DNA of 64,000 nt from Porphyromonas gingivalis ATCC 33277 (GTDB lineage Bacteria > Bacteroidota > Bacteroidia > Bacteroidales > Porphyromonadaceae). Location of the stretch: contig NC_010729.1 in the NCBI RefSeq assembly GCF_000010505.1, positions 792,501 through 856,500 on the forward strand, in the 5' to 3' direction. A model generated the notes under the pieces. That model saw only the letters and a program-made list of their open reading frames with translations, was not told where the DNA came from and ran no database searches. Made by a program: the position numbers and the translations under genes. How positions within the stretch are numbered: position 1 is the first letter of the stretch; every line of letters begins with the position of its first letter. Below, piece after piece: positions 34,541 through 43,736 of the stretch.

Positions 34541-34690
34541 TTTTTCCGGCCGGGAAAAGTTTCCCCGACAGCTGACAAAAATAAATTTTCCGGCCGGAAA
34601 ATCTCTATCCAAAGCCTTCGGATATATAAACGAAGCCTTTGGATACATATACGAAAGCTTCGTTTATATATCCGAAACCTTTGAATAAAG
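34541..34690. repeat. Cluster of palindromes in an intergenic region
   Basis: The stretch contains two CCGGCCGG-centred palindromes (a perfect 16-mer TTTTCCGGCCGGAAAA at 34586-34601 and a near copy at 34543-34558). It also contains a perfect 20-bp inverted repeat (34617-34636 with 34657-34676, arms beginning TTCGGATATATAAACG). CGAAGCCTTTGGAT-like words recur. No gene is visible from 34454 to 35035, where the dpp5 promoter must also lie. Confidence 0.85.
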
Positions 34691-35035
34691 AATTGCAGTA
34701 TACCTTTTCAACTTTTCTGTACTGCAGAAAAAACTTTTTCCGGCTGAGAACGATCATTTCTTTTTATTGCTGTCCGGTAAAAAATGAACATTCTTCAAAA
34801 CGTACTGTAATGAAGGGATTTACGTGAGATATTCGTATGCCAGAAGCAATAGCATATTGAGTCTTGCCTATCGCACCGATAGCGATTGCATCGATGCTTT
34901 CATTCAGGGGCGGTACACTTTTATCCGACAAACCTTGTTCTCCTATAGATTCAACTCTCGTTAAAAGAGGGGATAACGAGTTTCTTTCGTATTTTCGTTC
35001 CACAATAAAACGCAATACAGTAATAAATCACCACA

Positions 35036-37090
35036 ATGAACAAAAAAATCTTTTCGATGATGGCTGCAAGCATCATTGGTTCGGCTGCTATGACCCCATC
35101 AGCCGGAACGAATACCGGAGAGCATTTGACGCCGGAACTATTCATGACCCTGTCGCGGGTGAGCGAAATGGCCTTGTCTCCCGACGGTAAAACGGCTGTT
35201 TATGCCGTCAGCTTTCCCGATGTCAAAACGAACAAGGCTACCCGCGAGCTATTTACCGTCAATCTCGATGGTTCGGGGCGTAAGCAGATAACCGACACCG
35301 AGTCCAACGAATACGCTCCTGCCTGGATGGCCGACGGTAAGCGCATTGCTTTTATGAGCAACGAAGGCGGCAGCATGCAGCTTTGGGTCATGAACGCCGA
35401 TGGTACGGAACGCCGCCAACTCAGCAATATCGAAGGTGGTATTACAGGTTTTCTTTTCTCCCCGGACGAGAAACAGGTGCTTTTCACCAAAGACATCAAA
35501 TTCGGCAAACGCACCAAAGACATTTATCCCGATTTGGACAAAGCTACCGGACGCATCATCACCGATCTGATGTATAAGCATTGGGACGAGTGGGTGGAGA
35601 CCATACCGCATCCCTTCATCGCGAACGCGACGGATGGAATGATCACCACCGGCAAAGACATCATGGAGGGCGAACCCTACGAAGCTCCGATGAAGCCGTG
35701 GTCGGGTATCGAAGATTTCAGTTGGAGCCCTGACGGACAGAACATAGCATACGCCAGCCGCAAGAAAACGGGCATGGCATATTCTCTGTCTACCAACTCG
35801 GACATATATATCTATAATCTGACTTCCGGCCGGACGCACAACATTTCCGAAGGGATGATGGGCTACGACACCTATCCGAAGTTCAGCCCCGACGGCAAGA
35901 GCATTGCATGGATCAGCATGGAGCGCGATGGATATGAAAGCGATCTGAAGCGTCTTTTCGTGGCGGATCTTGCCACAGGAAAGCGCACCCACGTAAACCC
36001 CACATTCGATTACAATGTGGATATGATCCAATGGGCACCGGACAGTAAGGGTATCTATTTCCTTGCCTGTAAGGAGGCAGAGACCAATCTGTGGGAGATT
36101 ACGCTGAAAACGGGTAAGATCCGTCAGATCACGCAGGGACAGCATGACTATGCCGACTTCTCCGTGCGCAACGACGTTATGCTGGCCAAACGCCATTCTT
36201 TCGAACTCCCCGACGATCTCTATCGTGTGAATCCGAAGAATGGAGCGGCACAGGCTGTCACGGCAGAAAACAAAGCCATCCTCGATCGTCTCACTCCCAT
36301 CGCCTGCGAAAAACGCTGGATGAAGACTACCGATGGAGGCAATATGCTTACATGGGTAGTACTGCCACCCGACTTCGATAAAAACAAGAAATATCCGGCT
36401 ATACTCTATTGTCAGGGAGGTCCGCAGAATACCGTAAGCCAGTTCTGGTCGTTCCGCTGGAATCTCCGACTGATGGCCGAGCAGGGCTATATCGTCATTG
36501 CCCCCAACCGCCATGGTGTACCCGGATTCGGGCAGAAATGGAACGAACAGATCAGTGGCGACTACGGTGGCCAGAATATGCGTGACTATCTGACTGCCGT
36601 AGACGAAATGAAGAAAGAACCCTATGTCGATGGCGATCGCATCGGAGCGGTGGGTGCAAGCTACGGTGGCTTCTCCGTCTATTGGTTGGCCGGCCATCAC
36701 GATAAGCGATTTGCCGCTTTTATCGCTCATGCCGGCATCTTCAATCTGGAGATGCAGTACGCCACAACCGAAGAGATGTGGTTTGCTAATTGGGATATAG
36801 GCGGTCCTTTCTGGGAGAAGGATAATGTAGTGGCTCAGCGTACCTATGCAACTTCGCCACACAAGTACGTGCAGAATTGGGATACACCTATCCTCATGAT
36901 TCATGGCGAACTGGACTTCCGCATTCTTGCTTCACAGGCTATGGCTGCTTTCGATGCGGCACAGCTTCGTGGCGTTCCGAGCGAGATGCTGATCTATCCG
37001 GATGAAAACCACTGGGTACTCCAACCGCAGAATGCATTGCTATTCCATCGTACATTCTTCGGCTGGCTGGATCGTTGGCTGAAGAAGTAA
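35036..37090 (+). CDS. dpp5: Dipeptidyl peptidase DPP5 (S9 prolyl oligopeptidase family)
   Basis: This 684-residue periplasmic serine peptidase, exactly the length known for P. gingivalis DPP5, releases dipeptides with hydrophobic P1 residues and feeds the asaccharolytic metabolism. It has an N-terminal signal peptide (MNKKIFSMMAASIIGSAAM), a beta-propeller with WD40/TolB-like repeats (SPDGKTAVYAVS, SPDEKQVLFTKD, SWSPDGQNIAYAS, FSPDGKSIAWIS) and a C-terminal alpha/beta-hydrolase domain. The nucleophile is the Ser in GASYGGFS, with Asp in GELDFRI and His in DENHWVL. It is monocistronic by its flanking terminator. Confidence 0.95.
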   Translation: MNKKIFSMMAASIIGSAAMTPSAGTNTGEHLTPELFMTLSRVSEMALSPDGKTAVYAVSFPDVKTNKATRELFTVNLDGSGRKQITDTESNEYAPAWMADGKRIAFMSNEGGSMQLWVMNADGTERRQLSNIEGGITGFLFSPDEKQVLFTKDIKFGKRTKDIYPDLDKATGRIITDLMYKHWDEWVETIPHPFIANATDGMITTGKDIMEGEPYEAPMKPWSGIEDFSWSPDGQNIAYASRKKTGMAYSLSTNSDIYIYNLTSGRTHNISEGMMGYDTYPKFSPDGKSIAWISMERDGYESDLKRLFVADLATGKRTHVNPTFDYNVDMIQWAPDSKGIYFLACKEAETNLWEITLKTGKIRQITQGQHDYADFSVRNDVMLAKRHSFELPDDLYRVNPKNGAAQAVTAENKAILDRLTPIACEKRWMKTTDGGNMLTWVVLPPDFDKNKKYPAILYCQGGPQNTVSQFWSFRWNLRLMAEQGYIVIAPNRHGVPGFGQKWNEQISGDYGGQNMRDYLTAVDEMKKEPYVDGDRIGAVGASYGGFSVYWLAGHHDKRFAAFIAHAGIFNLEMQYATTEEMWFANWDIGGPFWEKDNVVAQRTYATSPHKYVQNWDTPILMIHGELDFRILASQAMAAFDAAQLRGVPSEMLIYPDENHWVLQPQNALLFHRTFFGWLDRWLKK

Positions 37091-37114
37091 TTACATTCCC
37101 GTCACAAACGAAAG

Positions 37115-37151
37115 GAGGCGGGCAGACACGATATTGTCAGTCCGCCCTTTT
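37115..37151 (+). terminator. Probable terminator of dpp5
   Basis: GGCGGGCAGACA pairs imperfectly with TGTCAGTCCGCC, followed by CTTTTC, 25 bp after the stop codon. Confidence 0.65.
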
Positions 37152-37174
37152 CATCTCAACCAATAGTATATATC

Positions 37175-37801
37175 ATGATCAGGAACATCGTATTCGACCT
37201 CGGTGGAGTTCTCATTCACCTTAACCGAGAAGAATCCATCCGCCGATTCAAAGCCATAGGAGTAGCAGACATTGAAGAAATGCTCGACCCCTATCTGCAA
37301 AAAGGTCTCTTCCTCGACTTGGAGTCCGGGCGAAAGAGCGAGGCGGAATTCCGAACCGAGCTATCCCGACACATAGGAGAAGAATTGACCTATCAGCAGG
37401 TGTACGATGCTCTCTTTGGTTTTCTTGAGGAGATTTCGGCCGAAAAGTTCGATTATATCGACTCGCTACGCCCCGATTATCGCCTCTTCCTCCTCTCCAA
37501 CACCAATCCTTATGTCCTCGATTTGGCCATGAGTCCGCGTTTTCTTCCCTCAGGAAGGACGCTGGATAGTTTCTTTGATAAAGTCTATGCCAGTTGTCAG
37601 ATGGGGAAATACAAACCCAATGAAGATATTTTCCTCGAAATGATAGCCGACAGCGGTATGAAGCCGGAGGAAACCCTCTTTATCGACGACGGACCGGCTA
37701 ATGTAGCAACAGCCGAACGACTCGGTTTCCACACCTATTGCCCCGACAATGGGGAAAACTGGATCCCTGCCATTACTCGACTCCTTCGCGAACAGAAATA
37801 A
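37175..37801 (+). CDS. HAD-superfamily hydrolase
   Basis: This 208-residue phosphatase-type protein begins MIRNIVFDLGGVLIHL, placing the nucleophilic Asp in motif I. Motif II is LLSNTNP, the motif III lysine is in GKYKPNEDIF, and motif IV is FIDDGPANV. The IHLNREESIRRF cap start resembles the epoxide-hydrolase-N-like/phosphoglycolate-type clade. The substrate cannot be told. It lies 23 bp beyond the dpp5 terminator and is followed by its own terminator. Confidence 0.85.
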   Translation: MIRNIVFDLGGVLIHLNREESIRRFKAIGVADIEEMLDPYLQKGLFLDLESGRKSEAEFRTELSRHIGEELTYQQVYDALFGFLEEISAEKFDYIDSLRPDYRLFLLSNTNPYVLDLAMSPRFLPSGRTLDSFFDKVYASCQMGKYKPNEDIFLEMIADSGMKPEETLFIDDGPANVATAERLGFHTYCPDNGENWIPAITRLLREQK

Positions 37802-37805
37802 AGAA

Positions 37806-37848
37806 GGGCTGTACCGCGAATCGTTTCGCTCCGTACAGCCCCCTTTTC
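37806..37848 (+). terminator. Rho-independent terminator of the HAD gene
   Basis: GGGCTGTAC pairs with GTACAGCCC, with CGAA/TTCG inside the loop, followed by CCTTTTCG. It could also serve the convergent PEGA gene. Confidence 0.75.
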
Positions 37849-37867
37849 GTATCGAAAGAACGTTTGC

Positions 37868-38257
37868 TTATTTCGTAGGCTCTTGCATCGTGAAGTCCAC
37901 GTTCAGCTTATTCTGATCCAGTCCGTACCAGTTGCCTGTAATAGCATCGATAGCCACGGGAATAAGACCACCGAGTACATCCAATACCACCCACTTGGCT
38001 TCCACACGGTTGTTGATTATACGTATGATGGGCTGTTTACCCGGAATACGAAATTCCACGGTGTAGGATTTGTCAGCCTTGAGCGAGAGTTGCAAGGGCG
38101 TTTGTCCCATCTTGTCACCATTGATGTAAACTTCTGCTCCCTGTGGGTTGGAAACCATTTCCACAGCATGCGTCTGTTTGCCGAAAAGAGTGGCACACCC
38201 GGTAATCGTAGCTAAGCAAAGTGCACCGCAAGCGAAGCATAGTAATGCTTTTTTCAT
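37868..38257 (-). CDS. PEGA-domain lipoprotein
   Basis: The ATG at 38257 gives 129 residues with a signal peptide and lipobox (CLATITGC); a start 30 nt upstream would put a polar leader before it. A PEGA domain follows (VSNPQGAEVYINGDKMGQTPLQLSLK), a small surface-associated beta fold. The second half has a weakly hydrophobic segment (VVLDVLGGLIPVAIDAITG). Function is unknown. The gap 38258-38505 shows no gene. Confidence 0.8.
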   Translation of the reverse strand: MKKALLCFACGALCLATITGCATLFGKQTHAVEMVSNPQGAEVYINGDKMGQTPLQLSLKADKSYTVEFRIPGKQPIIRIINNRVEAKWVVLDVLGGLIPVAIDAITGNWYGLDQNKLNVDFTMQEPTK

Positions 38258-38505
38258 TGTATTGTTTTTATTTTTTTTCGCCCCCATAATTTAGACCGGT
38301 ATGGAAGGATGATGGAGGCATAGTCATCCTTCTCATACAAATGATATGTTCTTTTTTTGATGTTCCGTAAGGGATTTATATCGATTTTTCGGACGGCAAA
38401 AATAACATAAACTCCTCAATCGATAATATGTATATGGTTAAAAACCATACTGACTTTCAAGAGGAGACGATGTGTGTCTTTTACCGGTGGGGAGCATTGA
38501 TCGGA

Positions 38506-39672
38506 CTATACATTCGTCGGATCTTGAGCAGCATAATATGCCCTTGCCGGATTGGCATACATGATCAGAATCAGTCGTTTCAATTCCTCTTCATCCTTAT
38601 CCTGCATCTTCACTTTGGCGATTTGTGCGGACAGATAGTTTAAAAAGGTCTCTTTTTCCTCCTCGCTATAATGCGAACCGGCGTGGTCGCATCCGTCCAG
38701 AAGATCCCATGCTACATAATTGCCCGGGTAGAGACGGTAGCGACGATGGATTTCTGCATCGATCAGCTTGCCTGCCTCTGTGAACTGCCGGGCATGCGGT
38801 GCATCTGCCGGCATGCTCTCGGCCAATTCTCTTAGAGGTGTACCTATGGCAAAGTGAACACGTCCTTTGTAGCCGAAAATACCTGTCTGCATATTCAGCA
38901 GATCCTCCCCGACGGGTTTCTTATATAACGGATCGCGCTGCTTGCAAAGCATTTCGCGCGCTTTCAGGTAATCGCAGGGGTCATACTCATAGCTCAAAGA
39001 GAGCGGCACGATGTTGAGATCGAGCAGACTCTTGATTCCTCCGTCCTCACCGCTCATGGCAAGCATCTTGAGCACACTGCTCTGCGTGCGATCGTCGGCA
39101 TCTTTGGCCCGTCCTTCGCGTTGGGCTATCCAGATGGAATCTTTCGTTTGGGTAATCGTATGCCGGATGTATGCCGATAGTCTCTGCGACTGTGCTATCA
39201 GTTCGCGCATATTGATCCCGCGACGTACGATAAAGCTCCCGTTGAGTCGTACGAAGTCTTCTATCCACGGCTTCACAAGGAGGTTGTCTCCGATGGCTAT
39301 CTGTGGCATATTGTAGTCGATCTCAGCAAGCAGCAGGTTGAGGAAAGCCGAGTCCAATACGATGTCTCGGTGGTTGGAGATAAAAATATAGGCTCCATTG
39401 TCAGGGATACGACTCCTGCCACTTAACGAGAGGCTGAATGTCGTCTTCTCACTCACTGCCTTAACCGCTGTATAGCCGAAGATGTGTTTGAATTCACCGG
39501 TGGATTTGCAGCGCAACATCATTTGTTCGAACTCCTGTGGCTTTACGTCCGGCATCATTTTGCCGAACACATACCGATATTCGGCCGAACTCAGCAGACG
39601 TTCGATTACGGCCGGTGCTTCCTGATCGCAGTATGGTCTGATGTCGTCAAATAGTATTGTATTCATAGTCAT
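38506..39672 (-). CDS. PlsC-like acyltransferase
   Basis: This 388-residue protein has the glycerolphosphate acyltransferase fold. The HX4D motif is visible in ISNHRDIVLD, and the second block in AQREGRAKD. FIVRRG also fits the family. The longer N- and C-terminal parts set it apart from the usual 240-residue PlsC. It probably acylates a phospholipid or ornithine-lipid-type intermediate at the inner membrane. It is the last gene of a minus-strand run with ddl, rluD and a PASTA protein, 18 bp behind ddl. Confidence 0.8.
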   Translation of the reverse strand: MTMNTILFDDIRPYCDQEAPAVIERLLSSAEYRYVFGKMMPDVKPQEFEQMMLRCKSTGEFKHIFGYTAVKAVSEKTTFSLSLSGRSRIPDNGAYIFISNHRDIVLDSAFLNLLLAEIDYNMPQIAIGDNLLVKPWIEDFVRLNGSFIVRRGINMRELIAQSQRLSAYIRHTITQTKDSIWIAQREGRAKDADDRTQSSVLKMLAMSGEDGGIKSLLDLNIVPLSLSYEYDPCDYLKAREMLCKQRDPLYKKPVGEDLLNMQTGIFGYKGRVHFAIGTPLRELAESMPADAPHARQFTEAGKLIDAEIHRRYRLYPGNYVAWDLLDGCDHAGSHYSEEEKETFLNYLSAQIAKVKMQDKDEEELKRLILIMYANPARAYYAAQDPTNV

Positions 39673-39690
39673 TTATCGTGAAGTTGTCCG

Positions 39691-40686
39691 CTATTGGGTC
39701 TCATTCAGTCCATCCCGAATGATAGTGCAAAGTACCTCTTTCATATCCATTTCGGCTGCTCGAACCTGCTGGGGGATAAAGCTCGTAGGGGTCATGCCCG
39801 GTGTCGTGTTCACTTCCAGCAGCGTGGGAATACCATCCGCTTCGATGATATAGTCCACACGTATGATGCCCCGAGCGTTGAGAAGCTCGTATATGCGCGC
39901 AGTCATGGTCTGTATCAATCGAGTGGCTTCATCGCTGATTCTCGCCGGTGTGATTTCCTCTACAGCTCCGTTGTATTTGGCATCGAAGTCGAAAAACTCA
40001 TTATGTGCGACAACTTCTGTAACAGGCAATGCGACCACTTCTTTTTTCCTGAGGAATGCCCCGCAGGTAACCTCGGTACCACATATCAGACGCTCTATCA
40101 TTACCTCTTCGCCTTCCGAGAAGGCTTGTCCTATTGCCGGAAGGAGCTGTGCAGCTTCCACCACCTTGGTAGTCGCGATGCTGGAACCTCCCACATTGGG
40201 TTTCACGAAAAGAGGAAGCCCCATACGTGCTGTCAGATCCGCCACATCGGGCTGAGTATCTCGCCCGGTCAGTCGCATAGAATCGGCAATGCGGATACCG
40301 AAGCCGGAGAGAAAACGATTGCACACATATTTGTTGAAAGTCAGGGATTCGACGAGCGTGTCACCCGTATTGTATGGGATGCCGATCATGTCGAGATACC
40401 CCTGAAGCAGACCGTTCTCTCCCGGAGTTCCATGTATGGTGATATAAGCATAGTCAAACCGTATTCGTTCGTCATCGAGATCAAAGCTGAAATCGTTCTT
40501 ATCCAGTGGAACCTCTCTCTGCTCCGATACTCTTACCGACCAGCGATCACGTTCGATCAGAACAAGAAAGGCGGAGAAAGGCTCGCTTCCCAGCCAGGAC
40601 AGAATGCCGGCAGCACTTTTGAGCGAAACCGAATGTTCGCCCGAATAACCGCCTGCAATGACAGCCACAATTGGTTTTTTCATCAT
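39691..40686 (-). CDS. ddl: D-alanine--D-alanine ligase
   Basis: Ddl makes the D-Ala-D-Ala dipeptide for peptidoglycan. The 331-residue ATP-grasp enzyme has the N-terminal AVIAGGYSGEHSVSL, the GTPGENGLLQGYLD segment with the catalytic loop, FVKPNVGGSSIATTKV for ATP binding and LLEVNTTPGMTPTSFIPQQ for Mg2+. Two adjacent ATGs start the gene. It lies 63 bp behind rluD. Confidence 0.95.
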   Translation of the reverse strand: MMKKPIVAVIAGGYSGEHSVSLKSAAGILSWLGSEPFSAFLVLIERDRWSVRVSEQREVPLDKNDFSFDLDDERIRFDYAYITIHGTPGENGLLQGYLDMIGIPYNTGDTLVESLTFNKYVCNRFLSGFGIRIADSMRLTGRDTQPDVADLTARMGLPLFVKPNVGGSSIATTKVVEAAQLLPAIGQAFSEGEEVMIERLICGTEVTCGAFLRKKEVVALPVTEVVAHNEFFDFDAKYNGAVEEITPARISDEATRLIQTMTARIYELLNARGIIRVDYIIEADGIPTLLEVNTTPGMTPTSFIPQQVRAAEMDMKEVLCTIIRDGLNETQ

Positions 40687-40749
40687 TCTGTTTATTTAAT
40701 ATGTAGGGGAAAGTATTGTACTATTTGTATGAGGATCAGCCGAATCGGT

Positions 40750-41871
40750 TCAGATATAGTCCTGTCCTGCAGATATGCAGGCGATAAACGTACGCCAACG
40801 CTCAAGCAAAGTGGTAAGATCGGCAGGTATATCGGAGTCGAACTGCATCTCCACTCCCGTGACAGGATGGCGAAAGCCTAATGTCTTGGCATGCAGAGCC
40901 TGTCGTGGACAGATAGCCAAACAGTTCTGCACGAATCGGCGGTAATTGGCCGTATTGTTTCCTCTCAGGATTTGATCGCCGCCATAACGCTCGTCAGCAA
41001 ACAGCGTATGGCCTATGTGCTTCATGTGTGCCCTGATCTGATGGGTACGCCCTGTCTCCAGACGGCATTCTATCCAGCTGACGTATGCCAGTTCTTCCAA
41101 GACCTGGTAATGCGTTACGGCCGGTTTGCCAATATCTCCATCGGGAGGGAATACCGCCATTTGCAGGCGGTCTTTCAGGTCGCGTCCTATATTGCCGGTA
41201 ATGGTTCCGATCGGGTAGTCGAAACGTCCCCATACCAGTGCACGATAGGAGCGATGCGTCGTCTTATAATAGAATTGCTTGCACAAGTCCGATTTGGCTT
41301 CGGCCCTCTTGGCAACAACCAGAAGGCCGCTCGTGTCCTTGTCTATACGGTGTACGAGTCCCAGACTCGGATCCATGGGGTCGTATTCAGGATCCTCTCG
41401 GAGGTAGTAGGCCAGTGCATTGACCAGTGTACCCGTGTAATTGCCATGGCCGGGGTGTACCACTAATCCGGCAGGCTTATTGATCACGAGCAGTACATCG
41501 TCTTCATACACTATATCGAGTGGAATATCTTCGGGAATGATCTCCAATTCCCGTCGTGGTCGGAGGAGTTCCAACGTGACCACATCGCCCGGTTTGATCC
41601 GGTAGTTGCTCTTTACCGGCCGGCCATTGACGAATATGGCACCGGCTTCAGCCGCTTGTTGGATACGGCTGCGTGTGGCGTTGTTCATCCTGTCGACAAG
41701 GAATTTGTCGATACGAATAAGTGTCTGTCCCGGATCCGCTACAGTGCGGAAATGTTCGTATCTGTCCTCTTCCTCCGGGTCGAGTCCGCCGTCCGAGATG
41801 TCCTCTGCATCGTCTTCGTCGAATAGCTCCGCCATCTCGGGAGTCATCCGATACTGAAGTTCTTCCTCCAT
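40750..41871 (-). CDS. rluD: 23S rRNA pseudouridine synthase, RluD type
   Basis: The product of the ATG at 41871 has 373 residues; a start at 41931 would overlap the PASTA gene. An acidic N-terminal extension (about residues 1-45) precedes an S4 RNA-binding domain (IRIDKFLVDRMNNATRSRIQ). The catalytic domain carries the active-site Asp in HRIDKDTSGLLVVAK. LETGRTHQIRAHM is also diagnostic. The RluA/C/D subfamilies are hard to separate by eye, but the S4 domain and the motif favour RluD. Confidence 0.9.
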   Translation of the reverse strand: MEEELQYRMTPEMAELFDEDDAEDISDGGLDPEEEDRYEHFRTVADPGQTLIRIDKFLVDRMNNATRSRIQQAAEAGAIFVNGRPVKSNYRIKPGDVVTLELLRPRRELEIIPEDIPLDIVYEDDVLLVINKPAGLVVHPGHGNYTGTLVNALAYYLREDPEYDPMDPSLGLVHRIDKDTSGLLVVAKRAEAKSDLCKQFYYKTTHRSYRALVWGRFDYPIGTITGNIGRDLKDRLQMAVFPPDGDIGKPAVTHYQVLEELAYVSWIECRLETGRTHQIRAHMKHIGHTLFADERYGGDQILRGNNTANYRRFVQNCLAICPRQALHAKTLGFRHPVTGVEMQFDSDIPADLTTLLERWRTFIACISAGQDYI

Positions 41872-41884
41872 AAGGTATACCCGA

Positions 41885-42541
41885 TTACCACCACGATTCG
41901 CTATTCTCCTCTTCGGTCTTCCCCGAAGCACTGTCCTGCGATGAACCGTAGGTGATCGATTCGTCGATCAGTGACGAATCAGCAGGAAGCGGCGCATAGC
42001 CGTTGATCACCCGTAGCACCAACGGAGTCGTTATCGGCAGGCGAGTACCGGCAAGTACATTCCGGCCATCGGCCAGTTCGACTCCGTCTGTCAGATTGAC
42101 AAAATCGCCTGAGATGTATCGCTCTGTGACTTGTTCGAAGCCCAATCCTTTCAGGATGGCCAGAGCTTGGCGGCCGGACATATCTTTCAGATCAGGGACG
42201 ATCCCCTTCCGTGCCGATCTCGCATTGATCGAAAGGAAAATGATCCGCCCCGGTTTGACGGTATTGCCGCTCTGTGGAACCATTTCTACTACGACACCCG
42301 GAGCCAAGGATTTGTCATAAACGGAATCGACAAGTTCGTAGCGAAGATTATGGCTCGACAGCAAACGCTCTGCCTCCTTCAAGTCTTTGCCACGCAACTC
42401 CGGCATCACGATAGAGCTGTCGTGTCTCGTGTAAATATCCAGTCCGAACAAGATACCCATGAGGATAAGCCCTGAAGCCAAAGTCATCAAAATCAGGTGG
42501 AAGAGGACGGGATATTTATGATGAAAATTCTTTAGTTGCAT
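41885..42541 (-). CDS. Membrane-anchored PASTA-domain protein
   Basis: This 218-residue protein has a short cytoplasmic tail, one N-terminal transmembrane helix (LFHLILMTLASGLILMGILF) and two PASTA domains (VMPELRGKDLKEAERLL and IVPDLKDMSGRQALAILKGL). PASTA domains bind peptidoglycan or muropeptides. There is no kinase or transpeptidase domain. Genomic linkage to ddl supports a cell-wall role. It begins the four-gene minus-strand run. Confidence 0.85.
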   Translation of the reverse strand: MQLKNFHHKYPVLFHLILMTLASGLILMGILFGLDIYTRHDSSIVMPELRGKDLKEAERLLSSHNLRYELVDSVYDKSLAPGVVVEMVPQSGNTVKPGRIIFLSINARSARKGIVPDLKDMSGRQALAILKGLGFEQVTERYISGDFVNLTDGVELADGRNVLAGTRLPITTPLVLRVINGYAPLPADSSLIDESITYGSSQDSASGKTEEENSESWW

Positions 42542-42860
42542 GCCAACGGAATATTTTTTGTTCCAAAATACAGTTCAAAGTACGGAAAAAAGCAGCAAAC
42601 AGAAAAACAGCGGCCTGTCCCGGAAATGGGTTGGCAGCCGGGAGCCGTTAATTCGAATTTTGCTTTGCAGTCTTCGGCGTTAATCCTAATCGGCAGCTTT
42701 GTCTGGATCATTAAGGTGGATTCGAATGCGACAAGCTGCATCCATTTTGGAGGCATTGATGCCAAACCATTGCTCCTACAGATGAATGCCTACAGCCTGC
42801 CGGCTGCCGAAATACGAACCAAAAACGGTCGGATTGTGGCGCGTGTTTTCTGAAAATGTG

Positions 42861-42930
42861 GCGTGAGAATTTTTTCGTTTTGGAGCGAGAATTTTTTGCT
42901 TCCCGGACCAAAACGAAAATTTTCTCGCCC
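42861..42930. repeat. Dispersed palindromic intergenic repeat, copy B
   Basis: The left arm GCGTGAGAATTTTTTCGTTT (then TGG) and the right arm CCAAAACGAAAATTTTCTCG (then CCC) form a near-perfect 23-nt inverted repeat with a 24-nt spacer. It is the best-preserved of the three copies in the window. The gap 42542-43133 holds no gene. Confidence 0.85.
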
Positions 42931-43018
42931 TACGTTTTTCGGAGCGTACAATAGGAAAAGTTTGGTGTGACGTGTGACGTGTCCTGAAAAAAGCTACTCC
43001 ATCCTGATCTGACTTGTG

Positions 43019-43060
43019 AAGGCAACCGCATCGGTAAGAGTATTCTGATGCGGTTGCCTT
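43019..43060. repeat. AAGGCAACCGCATC hairpin
   Basis: A 14-bp perfect inverted repeat (43019-43032 with 43047-43060) lies in a divergent intergenic region, so it terminates neither flanking gene. The same GGCAACCGCATC arms occur inside the MITE at 48710-48900. Confidence 0.8.
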
Positions 43061-43094
43061 GTGCATATTTCCCTTACCATCACTATATTTTCTG

Positions 43095-43102
43095 TAGTTT
43101 TG
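43095..43102 (+). promoter_or_regulatory. -7 promoter box for ribE
   Basis: TAGTTTTG matches TAnnTTTG 32 bp upstream of the ribE ATG. No -33 element or FMN riboswitch is visible. Confidence 0.4.
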
Positions 43103-43133
43103 TACCGCTTCATCAATTAAAAACAACAACAAT

Positions 43134-43736
43134 ATGTTTTCCGGAATCGTAGAAGAATATGCCCAAGTGACGGATCTCCGTCACGAAAATGACAATCTGC
43201 ACATCACGATGACGTGTTCTTTCGTCAATGAACTCAAGATAGACCAAAGCATCGCACACAATGGCGTATGCCTCACCGTAGTCAGCAAGACGGACACCAC
43301 CTATACCGTGACTGCCATACGCGAAACCCTCGAACGTTCCAACCTCGGACTGCTCCAAATAGGCGATCTCGTCAATCTGGAACGAAGCATGATGATGGGC
43401 GGCCGGCTCGATGGACACATCGTGCAGGGACACGTAGATCAGACGGCTGTATGTACCGCTGTGGAAGAAGCCGGCGGCAGCCACTACTATTCGTTCGAAT
43501 ACAAGCTCGACAAGGAGATGGCTCGCCAAGGCTATATGACCGTGGAGAAAGGATCCGTATGCGTCAATGGCGTGAGCCTGACCGTATGCGACTCCGGCAT
43601 GAACAACTTCCGTGTGGCTATCATCCCCTATACTCGCGACCATACGAACTTCTGCCGCATTGTTCCGGGTAGTGTGGTCAATCTGGAATTCGACATTGTG
43701 GGGAAATACCTCAGCAAGATGCTCCAATACCAATGA
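43134..43736 (+). CDS. ribE: Riboflavin synthase, alpha subunit
   Basis: RibE dismutates two 6,7-dimethyl-8-ribityllumazine molecules to riboflavin. The 200-residue product starts MFSGIVEE and shows the internal duplication of lumazine-binding domains: NGVCLTVV and VNGVSLTVCD, plus GGRLDGHIVQGHVD. Its stop overlaps the nitroreductase start by 4 bp (ATGA), so the two are cotranscribed, pairing flavin synthesis with a flavoenzyme. Confidence 0.95.
   Translation: MFSGIVEEYAQVTDLRHENDNLHITMTCSFVNELKIDQSIAHNGVCLTVVSKTDTTYTVTAIRETLERSNLGLLQIGDLVNLERSMMMGGRLDGHIVQGHVDQTAVCTAVEEAGGSHYYSFEYKLDKEMARQGYMTVEKGSVCVNGVSLTVCDSGMNNFRVAIIPYTRDHTNFCRIVPGSVVNLEFDIVGKYLSKMLQYQ

Noticed and set aside
35249-36904. 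551-codon open frame antisense to dpp5
   Set aside because: dpp5 on the opposite strand has full domains, catalytic residues and the known length. The antisense frame has no recognisable domain and follows codon bias of the real gene.
43021-43058. Terminator between the PASTA gene and ribE
   Set aside because: The flanking genes diverge, so a terminator is not expected there. The arms recur in the MITE, so it is treated as a repeat.
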